Below, piece after piece: positions 52,371-61,436 of a DNA stretch of 64,000 nt (position 1 is the first letter of the stretch; every line of letters starts with the position of its first letter). Under the pieces are notes generated by a model. The model was given only the letters and a program-made list of their open reading frames with translations. It ran no database searches and was not told the origin of the DNA. Origin of the DNA: Lentzea indica (GTDB lineage: Bacteria > Actinomycetota > Actinomycetes > Mycobacteriales > Pseudonocardiaceae); contig NZ_VSRL01000006.1 in the NCBI RefSeq assembly GCF_012184385.1, forward strand, positions 1 to 64,000, given 5' to 3'. The translations under genes were made by a program, and so were the position numbers.

Positions 52371-52694
52371 ATGTTCGGCGTTGAGCCCGAGCTGCTGCGC
52401 AACGCGTCCAAGGAGTTCGGCAACGGCTCCGACGCGGTGCGCGAGGCGGCGGAGATGATCTCGATGCTCAAGCTCGACGCCGGTGCGCTCGGCGAGGTCG
52501 ACGCGGCCGCCGAGTTCGCCGACGCGCTGTCGAAGTTCGTCGGCACGCACGCGCAAGACCTCCAGCGTGGTTCCGCGTGGATCACCGACGCGGCTGAGGG
52601 CCTGGTGTCGAACGCCGACGCCTACCAGCGCACGGAGGACGATCACGCGGCGGCGCTGACGAAGCTCATGCAGGGACTTGGGGGCGGCAAGTGA
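52371..52694 (+). CDS. EspC-like WXG100-superfamily protein
   Basis: This is a 107-aa all-helical protein (MFGVEPELLRNASKEF start), of the DUF2580/EspC group of type VII secretion targets: a helical hairpin with no signal peptide. ATG 52371 follows GGGGGTGG; a GTG at 52329 would add 14 residues. Its stop overlaps the next start (GTGA), so it is made with the large DUF1023 protein and may pair with that protein's N-terminus for export. Confidence 0.8.
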   Translation: MFGVEPELLRNASKEFGNGSDAVREAAEMISMLKLDAGALGEVDAAAEFADALSKFVGTHAQDLQRGSAWITDAAEGLVSNADAYQRTEDDHAAALTKLMQGLGGGK

Positions 52695-54724
52695 GCTACA
52701 CCGACCCGGAGAGCCTGTACGGCAAGCTCGCGGCGGGCGACGCCGGTCGGATCGCCGCGGCCGCAGACCCGATCACCGGCGCGATCAGCGCGGTCGGCAG
52801 GGCAGGCGAGTCGGTCGCCAATGGCGGCAAGACCGCGGTCAGCAACTGGACCGGCGCAACGGCGACGAAGTTCACTGCACGTGCCGAACTCTCCGCCACC
52901 GCCGCCAAGGCCGCCGGTGAACGGCTCGGTGCGGGTGCCGAGATCGTCCAGGCCGCGTCCAAGGCCTATGGCCAGATGCGCACCGCCGCCGACCAGGCGA
53001 TCAGCGTGTGGCGCAGCCGTCCGCCTGGCCTGGACGAAGAGCAGACCCGCACACTCGCCAACCAGGTCAACGACTCGCTCGGCAAGGTCAAGTCCGGCTA
53101 CGAGAACGTGCTCCGGTCCTACGCGGGCGCACTCACCAAGATCCCGCCCGGCTTCGAGGAGTCCGCGCGCACCGACTGCGGCTGGGGCCGCGCCGCACAG
53201 GGTGGAGCCACCGGACCGCAGGTGCCGGGGCCCAACACCGACCCGAAGGCCGTTGCCGAGTGGTGGAAGTCGCTGACGCCCGAACAGCAGCAGGCGTTGC
53301 TGCGCGACCGGTTCCAGGAGCTGGGCAAGCTGCGCGGACTGCCGTCGGACGTGCTCGACAAGGCCAACCGGGCCCGCATCAAGGACGACCTCGGCAAGGC
53401 GAACGCCACGATCGACCAGTCCACGAAGGCGATCAACGAGCGGGCCGCACAGCTCGGGCTGGACCCGAACAACGAAGCCCAACTGCGCAACAGCAACGAC
53501 CCCGAGCTGGCGAAGCTGCTGGACGAGCGGCTGGCCGCCACGAACGTCAAGGAGAACTGCGAGAAGGCCGGCAACAGCCTGAAAAAGGCCGACCAGGAGT
53601 CACAAGCGAAGTTCGGCGAGCCCTCCCGCGTGATGGCGTGGGACCCGACCGGACCGCGTGGGGACGCGCAGATCGCCCTTGCGTTCGGAAACCCGGACAC
53701 CGCGAAGAACCTCGCGGTGTGCGTACCGGGCACCGGGTCGGACGTGGGCGCTTTCAGCTATGGCCAGGCGATCAACCTCCGCGAGGAAATGGGCGGTGGC
53801 AAGGACAACGCCACCATCCAGTGGCTGGGCTACGACGCGCCCGGCTGGTCCCCCGGCGAGGTCGACAACCCCGCGCAGGCTCGTGAGGGCGGCCAGAACC
53901 TGGTGAAGGACGTCGACGGCTACCGCGCCGCCGGACCCGAGGGCCAGCACCTGACCGTGATCGGCCACAGCTACGGCAGTGCCACCGTCGGCCACGCCGG
54001 CATGAACGGCCTGAAGGCGGACGACATCGCGTTCGTCGGGTCGCCTGGCGTCGGCGCGTCGAACGTCAACCAGCTCTCCGCCGGACCTGGCCACGTCTAC
54101 GTCGGTGGCACCGAGCACGACCCGGTCGTGCAGGGCACCAGCTCGAACTGGTTCACCGAGGACGGCTCGTCCACCGGCCCGTACGACAAGGAGTTCGGCG
54201 GCACGCACTTCGGCACCACCGAGTCGAAGGGCATCAAGGAAGCGCACTCCGCCTACTACGACGAGAACAGCGAGTCGCTGGACAACCTCGGCAAGATCGC
54301 GACCGGTCGCGGCAGCGAGGTCAGCAGCGACCCGTGGTACGACCGCCCGACCTCGCCGAACCTGCCCGGCTCCGACCTTCCCGTGGTCGGCCCGGTGCTC
54401 GACTGGGGCAGCGGCGTCGTCAAGGAGGGCGTCGACATGGCGGGCGACGTCTACGAGGGCGGCAAGCAGGTGGCCGGCGACATCGGCCGTGGCGACTGGG
54501 GCGCGGCCGGCGGGCACGCCTGGGACACGGCCAAGGAGGTCGGTAGCGACGCACTCGACGCCACCGTCGACACCGTCGGCAAGACCGCCGAGCTGGGGCG
54601 CGACGTGTACGAGGGCGGCAAGGCCGTCGTCGAGGGCGGAGTCGAGATGGCCAAGGACGCGGGCGGGGCGATCGCGGACGGCGCGAAGTCGGCCTACGAC
54701 AACACGATCGGCCGGATCTTCTAG
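52691..54724 (+). CDS. Large DUF1023 alpha/beta hydrolase with WXG-like N-terminus (candidate ESX substrate)
   Basis: This is a 677-aa protein. Residues 1-130 are helical and WXG/EspC-like, 150-330 form a long helical linker, and 335-500 are a DUF1023 (TAP2-like) hydrolase with nucleophile Ser427 in VIGHSYGSATVG. Residues 560-677 repeat DVYEGGK and related Ala/Gly/Asp blocks. There is no signal peptide. The layout (secretion head, enzyme, tail) and the EspC-like partner suggest type VII export of an esterase or lipase. The substrate is unknown. Confidence 0.83.
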   Translation: MSYTDPESLYGKLAAGDAGRIAAAADPITGAISAVGRAGESVANGGKTAVSNWTGATATKFTARAELSATAAKAAGERLGAGAEIVQAASKAYGQMRTAADQAISVWRSRPPGLDEEQTRTLANQVNDSLGKVKSGYENVLRSYAGALTKIPPGFEESARTDCGWGRAAQGGATGPQVPGPNTDPKAVAEWWKSLTPEQQQALLRDRFQELGKLRGLPSDVLDKANRARIKDDLGKANATIDQSTKAINERAAQLGLDPNNEAQLRNSNDPELAKLLDERLAATNVKENCEKAGNSLKKADQESQAKFGEPSRVMAWDPTGPRGDAQIALAFGNPDTAKNLAVCVPGTGSDVGAFSYGQAINLREEMGGGKDNATIQWLGYDAPGWSPGEVDNPAQAREGGQNLVKDVDGYRAAGPEGQHLTVIGHSYGSATVGHAGMNGLKADDIAFVGSPGVGASNVNQLSAGPGHVYVGGTEHDPVVQGTSSNWFTEDGSSTGPYDKEFGGTHFGTTESKGIKEAHSAYYDENSESLDNLGKIATGRGSEVSSDPWYDRPTSPNLPGSDLPVVGPVLDWGSGVVKEGVDMAGDVYEGGKQVAGDIGRGDWGAAGGHAWDTAKEVGSDALDATVDTVGKTAELGRDVYEGGKAVVEGGVEMAKDAGGAIADGAKSAYDNTIGRIF

Positions 54725-55106
54725 AACTTCACGACCGGCAGCAGGTGTGAGAGGTCGGCTCGGGTCCCGGAGGCGGTGACCCGAGCACCGTCCAGGGCGT
54801 CGGCCCAGGCGAGGCCGCCGGTGGCGAGTTCCAGCCACGTGCGGGGTCGGTCTCCACGACGTTCGGGGGCGTGCCGCGGGTGTGGCGCGGGCCCTCGACG
54901 CACTGCACCGCGGCGAACGGGGGAACGCGCACCTCCACGCTGCGGCCGGGCGCGACCTGTTCCAGGGTGCGCAGGCTCAGGCGGACGGCGGCGGCCAGCA
55001 CGGGGCGTTCTGGCTGGTCAGCCTCGCCTCGCAGCCAGGGGAGGACGGCCTGCACCGCGGCTCGCATCTCGGCGGGGTCGACGGCTTTGGCTGGCACGTG
55101 GCTCAC
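54721..55106 (-). pseudogene. Sterol-carrier-like actinobacterial protein, single-base frameshift
   Basis: The first frame (from GTG 55106) encodes a conserved stretch including [16 protein letters not shown] and [16 protein letters not shown] second frame ending at 54721 continues with [17 protein letters not shown]. Adding one base to the G-run at 54843-54846 restores a continuous 128-aa protein of the SCP2-like actinobacterial family. Its stop overlaps the convergent DUF1023 gene's stop. It could bind a lipid; no specific ligand is known. Confidence 0.78.
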
Positions 55107-55156
55107 ATTAGCGAAGGGGCAGCGGCGCTCCTGGCGCTGTTGGTATATCTGGGGCG

Positions 55157-56683
55157 GTGATCAGGAACTTCGCCGTGGTCGGTCCAGGGCAGGCGACCAG
55201 GGAGCGGCTGACGGCGGCTCTCGCGGCCGCGCCCGACATGGCCGTCTACCGGATCGGGCGGGGTGCTGACCCGTTGCCCGTCTCGGCCACCTTCGACCCC
55301 GCGGACCAGCCGGGCTGCCGGAGCCTGCTGGACTGGTTCGAGCGCGGTGCGCCGTCCGGTGCGGTGTTGCTGGTCGACGACTGGGCGTTGTGCTTCGAGC
55401 AGGATCCTGAGCTTGACAGGACCGTCGAGTGGATCGCGGCGTTCGGGCCCTCGCGTGGTGTGCAGGTCGTTGTCACGGCGCGGAAGTGGGCGGATCTGCC
55501 TGACCGGCTGCGGCGGCACTTCCACGGCGAGCCGACGGACTTCCTCGGGCTGCACGGCATCGAGGCCGATCTGGGCGACATGTGGCAACGGGACGACCTG
55601 AAGGCGGCCGTCGGCGTCGACGAGCGCGGCTGGCCGGTCGACGTCCAGGTGGAGATCGGTGGCGCCGTGCACCGCGGCACGCCGGAACAGCTGCAGAGTT
55701 CGTTGCTGGGCCTCATGGCCACGCACTCGGCCGACTACCTGCAGTACCTCTTCATCGACGGCAGCGGCAGCGGTGTCTTCGACCCGCTGGCCTTCGCGTC
55801 CCAGGTCACGCACACGCTGACGCCGGCAGCGGACGACGCGACCGTCCTGCGGCTGCTGGATGCGCTGGCAGGCGAGCTTGGCAGACGGCAGGAGATCGTC
55901 CACAACGCCGGCAAGTTCAGGAACCTCGCCGACTACCGCGAGGCCGTCCGCAACGGCGCCCCTCTCGATCCGATCGCCGACCTGATGATCTGCGTGGACG
56001 GCGCGGAAGCGTTGTTCAGCAGGGAGCCGCTGTTCGGCCAGCATCTGCTGACCGCGATGCGCGCGGGACGTGTGCTGGGCATGCACGTCCTGTACTCGGG
56101 AGGCATTCCGCAAACCCCTTACGAGTTGCCGGAATGGCCGCTCGCCACGCCGACCTACGACCTGGCCGAGATGCTGGAGCTCCTCCCGCACGCCACCGGC
56201 GGCGGAGTCGCGCACGAGATCATGCTTCCGCCGCTCGGCCACGACGGCACACTGCTGACGCTGGACATGCTCCCGCCCGGCGCGCTCGGTGTCGTCGACA
56301 AGCCCTACGAACACCGCAGGGATCTCCTGGTCCCGGACTTCACGACCGAACTGCGTCACGGCGCCATCGTCGGCGCGCCCGGCACCGGCAAGTCCACGAC
56401 CCTGCGCACGCTGGCCACCGTCCTCGGCGATCTCAGCGCGTACCAGCTGCTCGACGGACCGGGCGAACCCCTTGACCCGCAACGGCACATCGTCGTCACC
56501 GCACGCACGTGGGATCAGGTGCCGCCGTTCATCAGGGACAGCCTGGCGTTCGGGATCGAGCTGCGCTTGGACGACCCGAACACCTCGCTGATCAACGCCC
56601 GCAGCGCGTCGCACGTGCCGCACCTGCCCGGCATCGGGCTTTCCGTGCGCGACAAGACCGCTGTCCAGATCGCACTCCCGTGA
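55157..56683 (+). CDS. EccC/FtsK-like pseudo-ATPase, copy 1
   Basis: This is a 508-aa soluble protein resembling fragments of the ESX ATPase EccC. Residues 25-125 match the Walker-B half of a terminal EccC module (VLLVDDW, then [14 protein letters not shown]) without a P-loop. Residues 165-350 match a full FtsK-type module whose P-loop is gone ([10 protein letters not shown]) and whose Walker B is weak ([11 protein letters not shown]). Residues 375-508 carry an intact Walker [10 protein letters not shown] (406-414), and the final strand, but no Walker B. No membrane helices are present. It overlaps copy 2 by 4 nt. Confidence 0.78.
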   Translation: MIRNFAVVGPGQATRERLTAALAAAPDMAVYRIGRGADPLPVSATFDPADQPGCRSLLDWFERGAPSGAVLLVDDWALCFEQDPELDRTVEWIAAFGPSRGVQVVVTARKWADLPDRLRRHFHGEPTDFLGLHGIEADLGDMWQRDDLKAAVGVDERGWPVDVQVEIGGAVHRGTPEQLQSSLLGLMATHSADYLQYLFIDGSGSGVFDPLAFASQVTHTLTPAADDATVLRLLDALAGELGRRQEIVHNAGKFRNLADYREAVRNGAPLDPIADLMICVDGAEALFSREPLFGQHLLTAMRAGRVLGMHVLYSGGIPQTPYELPEWPLATPTYDLAEMLELLPHATGGGVAHEIMLPPLGHDGTLLTLDMLPPGALGVVDKPYEHRRDLLVPDFTTELRHGAIVGAPGTGKSTTLRTLATVLGDLSAYQLLDGPGEPLDPQRHIVVTARTWDQVPPFIRDSLAFGIELRLDDPNTSLINARSASHVPHLPGIGLSVRDKTAVQIALP

Positions 56684-58935
56684 ACCAGCAGATCTACCGC
56701 ATCGGACGAGGTGCGCCGACCGGCCAGGTCGCCGTGTCGTTCGACCCCGGCGATCACCGCCGCTGCCAGAACCTGCTGGCGTGGTTCGAACGCGGCGGCG
56801 AGCCCGGCGCGACGCTGCTGATCGACGACTGGAAGCTGTGCGTGGAAAGCGATCCCGGACTGGCGAGTTCGGTCAGGTGGATCGCCACGACGGCACGCGA
56901 CGTCCAGGTGATCATCACCGCCGGCGTGCCGAACGATGTGCCGGAGCACCTGCGATCGTTGGTACGACTGGACTTCCTGGCCCTGCACGGCCTGAGCGCC
57001 TTCACCAAGGCCGACGCATGGAAGGGCGAGTGGCGGCAGGTTCCGATCGGTGCCGGCGACACGGGCGGTCCTGTCGTCGTCGAGCTCACCCACTTCCCCG
57101 ACGGGCGGTATCAAGCAGGTTCGCATCTTCACGCGACCACACCGGAAACCTTCCGCAGTCTGATGCTGGGACTGATGACCACCCACTCGCCCAAGATGTT
57201 CCAGGCGGTGTTCATCGACGCGCACGACACGGACACGTTCGCCGGACTCGACGCGGCACCACACGTGCACACGCACTATCGAGACGTGGCAACAGATCCC
57301 GCGCTGATCAAGCAGGTCACCGAGATGCTGCTGGCAGAGTCGGAACGCCGCCTCGAACTCGTCGGCAACACCTGGACGATCTTCCACCACCGCGGCGTCG
57401 ACCAGGTCCTCCCGCAGCTCCTGATCTGCGTCAACGGTTTCCACGAGATCCTCGCCGCGGAACCGGGCTTCGCCACCACCATGGCGGCCATCGCTCAGGA
57501 CGTCGGCAAGTCCGGGATGCAGCTGCTGCTCGACAGCCCGCACGACGTCGCACCGCACAAGGTCCCCGACTGCACCGTGCCTGCGAACCTCGACGACATG
57601 GCGAGGTCGTTGCCACAGCTGATGCACCAGGCCGAACCGGTACCCGGATTCTTCGAACTGCACGGAGTTCCGGACGGTTTCGACCGGCAGCAAACGTGGC
57701 GGATACGTCCGGTCCACGACCAGTACCGGGTCGTTCTCGGCACGGACGAGCACGGCCAGCCGATCGAGATCGACATCAAGTCGAGCAGCCTGCAGGACGG
57801 AATGGGCCCGCACGGCGAGGTGGTCGCGCCGATCGGCCGCCGTGCCGAGTTCCTGCGCGCGATGCTGCTCAGCCAGATGCTGTGGCACTCACCGGACGAC
57901 CTCCGGCTCGTCCTCATCGACTTCCACGGCACGGGCGTGTTCGCGGGGCTCGACAAAGCACCGCATGTGCACGGGTACTACCGCGACCTGGAACCCGCGA
58001 TCGCCGACCGGATCGTCGAAGCGTTGAAGGGCGAGCAGGAACGCCGCACCACCGTGCTCGCGGCCGGCCACTACAGGACGACCTGGGACTACCGCACGGC
58101 GCGCTACGACGGCGCCCCGCTCGACCCGCTGCCGGAAGTGCTCGTCTGCATCGACGGCGTGCAAGGCCTGCTCGAAGCGCATCCGGAGTTCGCCGACGTT
58201 CTGGTCACGTTCGGGCGGTCGGGACGCAGCTACGGCCAGCACCTCCTGCTGTCCGATGCCACGTCGGCCGACGACGTGAAGGACCTCAACACCTTCATCT
58301 CGTACCACTTCGAACTCGCAGGAGAAGGCTGGACCCGGCGCATCAGCAGATCGGTGGAAAATCTCGCTCTCCCACCAGATCTCGACGAGGTGGTGCGGTC
58401 ACTGCCGCACGCGATGCAGAAGGTCGAACCCCTTCACGACCACCTGTTGCCGCCGCCGCTGCACGAGTGGTCCGCACTGACGCTCGACCAGTTCGGCGCC
58501 GTCTCGACGGAACACCCGGTGATGCCGATCGGCCTGCGCGACTGCCCGTTCGAGCACCGCGTCGAGGTGTTCTGCGCCGACTTCTCGCAGGGCGGGCACG
58601 GTGCGATCGTCGGCAAACCGGGCTCCGGCCGCACCACGGCGATGCGGACCTTGACGGAGTCGATCATCAGAACCTTCGGCTCCACCACCGGTTTCCACCT
58701 GGAGGACGGCCCGCTCTACGGCCGCCCCGACGCGCAGCACGTCGTCGTCACCGCGTCGACGTGGGCCGAGGTGCCGCAGTTCATCAGGGACAACCTGGCG
58801 TGGGGTGTCGAACTGAAGCTCGCGGACCCGTCCTGGTCGATCGTGGACGAACGCCGGCAGGCGAACCTCCCCGACCGACCGGGTACGGGCCTCTGCGTGC
58901 ACCTCAAACAGCAGGTGCGGATCGCCACCTCATGA
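56680..58935 (+). CDS. EccC/FtsK-like pseudo-ATPase, copy 2
   Basis: This is a 751-aa tandem paralogue of the upstream protein: both share the YRIGRGA opening, LLxWFERG, LL(V/I)DDW and a C-terminal TW-x-x-V-P-x-F-I-R-D-x-L stretch. It has one extra central module. Both central modules have lost the P-loop (HATTPETFRS and VAPIGRRAEF regions) but keep the LGLMTTHSP/VLIDFHGTGVFAG core and DY.....YDGAPLDPLPE. The last P-loop reads GKPGSGRTT (645-653), with Arg in place of Lys. It may be a scaffold or regulator and not a motor. GTG 56680 overlaps the upstream stop. Confidence 0.78.
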   Translation: MNQQIYRIGRGAPTGQVAVSFDPGDHRRCQNLLAWFERGGEPGATLLIDDWKLCVESDPGLASSVRWIATTARDVQVIITAGVPNDVPEHLRSLVRLDFLALHGLSAFTKADAWKGEWRQVPIGAGDTGGPVVVELTHFPDGRYQAGSHLHATTPETFRSLMLGLMTTHSPKMFQAVFIDAHDTDTFAGLDAAPHVHTHYRDVATDPALIKQVTEMLLAESERRLELVGNTWTIFHHRGVDQVLPQLLICVNGFHEILAAEPGFATTMAAIAQDVGKSGMQLLLDSPHDVAPHKVPDCTVPANLDDMARSLPQLMHQAEPVPGFFELHGVPDGFDRQQTWRIRPVHDQYRVVLGTDEHGQPIEIDIKSSSLQDGMGPHGEVVAPIGRRAEFLRAMLLSQMLWHSPDDLRLVLIDFHGTGVFAGLDKAPHVHGYYRDLEPAIADRIVEALKGEQERRTTVLAAGHYRTTWDYRTARYDGAPLDPLPEVLVCIDGVQGLLEAHPEFADVLVTFGRSGRSYGQHLLLSDATSADDVKDLNTFISYHFELAGEGWTRRISRSVENLALPPDLDEVVRSLPHAMQKVEPLHDHLLPPPLHEWSALTLDQFGAVSTEHPVMPIGLRDCPFEHRVEVFCADFSQGGHGAIVGKPGSGRTTAMRTLTESIIRTFGSTTGFHLEDGPLYGRPDAQHVVVTASTWAEVPQFIRDNLAWGVELKLADPSWSIVDERRQANLPDRPGTGLCVHLKQQVRIATS

Positions 58936-60573
58936 GCGGCGCAGCTTCCGTTGCGCGTCGTAGAGGTTGCGAGGGGTGACGTCGGTCGTGCCGTAGAGCT
59001 CCAGCCGGGAGTTCAACGCACCGGCGAAGTCCGGCTTGTCGATCTGGCCGAAGTCGCGAACCTCGGAAATGGCAACGGTGGCGCTGCACGGAGCCACCTG
59101 GTCGATTCGGACGTTGCCGGCACGTTGGTTCGTGACCGTGACGTTCCAGTGCGCGAAGCGGGCGCCGTACAACGGGCCCGCGTTGGCACTGCCGCCGTGG
59201 GCACCGACGTTGTTGATGGTGATCTCGGTGCGGACGTTGGCGAACGGCAGGCCGCGGTGGGTGTCGAAGACGTCGTGGTCCATGCGGCCGCGGGTCCAGA
59301 CGTTGCCGCACGACAAGCCTTCGACGTTCAGCCCGTGGTTGCCCGCGCCCGCCTGCGAGGGTTCGGACGGGGCCTCGATCACGAAGCCGTCGGTCAGGTT
59401 GTCGTGGGACTGCTCGCGCGTCGCGTACGCGTGGTGGTGACCACGGCCGGAGACACGGGTGTTAAGCAAGGAGACTCCCTTGGAGGACACCAGGAGGAAG
59501 CCGTTGTCGACGTCCTGGACGTGCACGTCGTCTGCCCAGCAGTCCCAGGCGCACTGGAACGCGAGGCCGTTGTAGCCCTTGTCCTGCAGGTGTTTCGGGG
59601 TGGGCACCTTGAACATCTCGATCTTGATGCCCTCGACGCCCGCGCCGGTGACGACCGGGGCCATCGTGGTCAGGCGCGGCTTCCACTCCGGGCGGATCTC
59701 CAGCGGCAACGGCTGCGCGAGCTTCACCCTGTTGCCGCGCACCCACTCCACGCGCACCGGCCACAGGAACGGGAAGTACGACAGGAGCTTGTCCTTGTCG
59801 TCCCACCTGTACGTGGCCGTGCCGGGAACGTCGCCGCACATGTGCTTCGGCAGCGAGTAGTTGTCGTCGTCAAGCCGCAGCAGCACCCGCTGGCCGACTC
59901 GCAACCTCCGTCCATTCTCGACGGTGATGACGAACGAACCACGTGCCGCAGAGCCGGAAACCGCCGTCAGCGTCTCACCGGCCTCCAGCTCGTTGCCGGT
60001 CCAGCCCTCGAAAGGCCACTTGCGAGCCTTGATCGCGTCGACCAACGGCCGGTAGCGGTCGCGGTGGCACACCCACACCAGGCCGCCGGACCAGCTCCAC
60101 GCCGAGTTCTCCGAGCCGTAGCGGCTGCGGTTGATGCCGACGATCTCCTCCAGCGAACGGGTCGCGTAGAAGGTCGTCTTCGCGCTGCCTGCGCCGCGCA
60201 GCACCACGTTGTCGTAACCGATGCGGACGATGTCGTCGATCCGGTAGCGGCCTGGAGGCACGAACACCGTGCCACCGCCCAGCTTGCCGACGAACTCGAT
60301 CGCCTTGTTGATCGCGACGGAAGCGTCGGCGGAACCGTCCCGGCGTGCGCCGAAGAACAGCACGTTCGCCAGAACGGGCCGGCGGGCAGGTCGCTCGCCC
60401 GTCCGGTAACCGGCGTAGGCGACGTTCGGAATCTGCGGGTGGTTGTAGGGGTTCGCCACGAACTCCTGCCACAGCGATGCGGAGGACGCTGCCGAGGCAG
60501 TCCCCGCCATCGCCGGCGTTCCGAGCAGCGCGACCCCTGTAGCCAGCAGGAATCGCCGTCTGTCGATGTTCAT
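58930..60573 (-). CDS. Tat-exported right-handed beta-helix (pectate-lyase-like) protein
   Basis: This is a 547-aa protein. The N-terminus has a twin-arginine signal (NIDRRRFLLATGVALLG) with A-x-A cleavage near 28. The opening of the mature protein (LFFGARRDGSADASVAINKA, then GGTVFVPPGRYRI) is the pectate-lyase-3/GH28-type beta-helix entry. It may act on a polysaccharide, but catalytic residues cannot be assigned. It lies 56 nt after espG on the same strand and converges with copy 2 of the EccC-like genes, overlapping by 6 nt. Confidence 0.85.
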   Translation of the reverse strand: MNIDRRRFLLATGVALLGTPAMAGTASAASSASLWQEFVANPYNHPQIPNVAYAGYRTGERPARRPVLANVLFFGARRDGSADASVAINKAIEFVGKLGGGTVFVPPGRYRIDDIVRIGYDNVVLRGAGSAKTTFYATRSLEEIVGINRSRYGSENSAWSWSGGLVWVCHRDRYRPLVDAIKARKWPFEGWTGNELEAGETLTAVSGSAARGSFVITVENGRRLRVGQRVLLRLDDDNYSLPKHMCGDVPGTATYRWDDKDKLLSYFPFLWPVRVEWVRGNRVKLAQPLPLEIRPEWKPRLTTMAPVVTGAGVEGIKIEMFKVPTPKHLQDKGYNGLAFQCAWDCWADDVHVQDVDNGFLLVSSKGVSLLNTRVSGRGHHHAYATREQSHDNLTDGFVIEAPSEPSQAGAGNHGLNVEGLSCGNVWTRGRMDHDVFDTHRGLPFANVRTEITINNVGAHGGSANAGPLYGARFAHWNVTVTNQRAGNVRIDQVAPCSATVAISEVRDFGQIDKPDFAGALNSRLELYGTTDVTPRNLYDAQRKLRRS

Positions 60574-60629
60574 TTCGCCGTCTCCAAGGGGTCTTGGCCA
60601 CGGCGGCGGTGGTCAGATCAAACCAGACA

Positions 60630-61436
60630 TCAGCCGCCCGCGGAACGAACCGCTTCGGAGATCAGCTCGTCCACCTGGTGCATCATGCGGCGGGCGTCGG
60701 TCGGCGTGAACGTGCTCCACGGCGGCTGACCGTTCGAGGCACGGCGTTGCTGCAGGTAGCGGCCTTCTTCAGTGTCGAAGAACGCGACCACTCGCTCGGG
60801 ACGCCAGCGTTTGCCGTACTTGTCGCGGGCCGCTGCACCGAAGTTCCCGGTGTGCACGAGCCCGGTGAACATCTTCACCAGCGCCTTGGCGTCGTCCTCG
60901 CGCAGGCCGATGGTCCTGAACGCGGCCTCCATCGACTTCGGCGAGCCGTCGGTCTGGGAGATCGCCTTCTCGATGTCCTCGCTGGGCAGCGTCACCGAGA
61001 GACCCGTGCCGGCGGGGTGTGCGGGCAGCACCGACAGCACCGCGGAGGCGAGCCCCGAGCCCGCCCACGGCTGGAACGTCAGCTGGTTGTCCCGCAACGT
61101 CGCCAGCGCGCCCCAGTCGCCGTTCGCGACGGCGAGAACGCGCAGGCTGTGGCCGATCCAGAGGCGGCCGTCCGCCTCCCGCTCCGGCTTGACGAACATG
61201 CGCAGCAGTCCGTCCAGTTCGGACGAAAGCCCACGTGAGTTGCCGAGGCGGCGGTGGTCCAGCTGCTGGTAGACGCGGTTCTCGAGCGCGATGCGCTCGT
61301 CACGCGTCTTACCCGGCGAAGGAACCTTGAGCACGAGCGGCATGGGACCGGCGTTCATCCGCTCCCACACCACGTCGAACTCCTCGGCGGAGAGAGTGAT
61401 CGGCTCCCTCTCCGCCGGGCCGCCGAACAGGCTCAC
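60630..61436 (-). CDS. ESX secretion-associated chaperone EspG
   Basis: This is a 268-aa protein of the EspG family, cytosolic chaperones that bind PE-PPE or PPE-like substrates and deliver them to the ESX machine. It has the SLSAEEFDVVWERM-like opening (ITLSAEEFDVVWERMNAG), a central beta-rich core and a helical C-terminus ending ARRMMHQVDELISEAVRS. It overlaps the stop of the PPE-like gene by 4 nt, the usual chaperone-substrate pairing. Confidence 0.9.
   Translation of the reverse strand: MSLFGGPAEREPITLSAEEFDVVWERMNAGPMPLVLKVPSPGKTRDERIALENRVYQQLDHRRLGNSRGLSSELDGLLRMFVKPEREADGRLWIGHSLRVLAVANGDWGALATLRDNQLTFQPWAGSGLASAVLSVLPAHPAGTGLSVTLPSEDIEKAISQTDGSPKSMEAAFRTIGLREDDAKALVKMFTGLVHTGNFGAAARDKYGKRWRPERVVAFFDTEEGRYLQQRRASNGQPPWSTFTPTDARRMMHQVDELISEAVRSAGG

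Noticed and set aside
52691-54724. Naming the DUF1023 protein a polymorphic toxin
   Set aside because: No immunity-like gene is adjacent, and the enzyme domain is a common hydrolase without a known toxic activity.
55157-58935. Calling the two EccC-like genes pseudogenes of eccC
   Set aside because: Both frames are long, intact and coupled, and they conserve the same altered motifs, which argues for maintained function and not decay.
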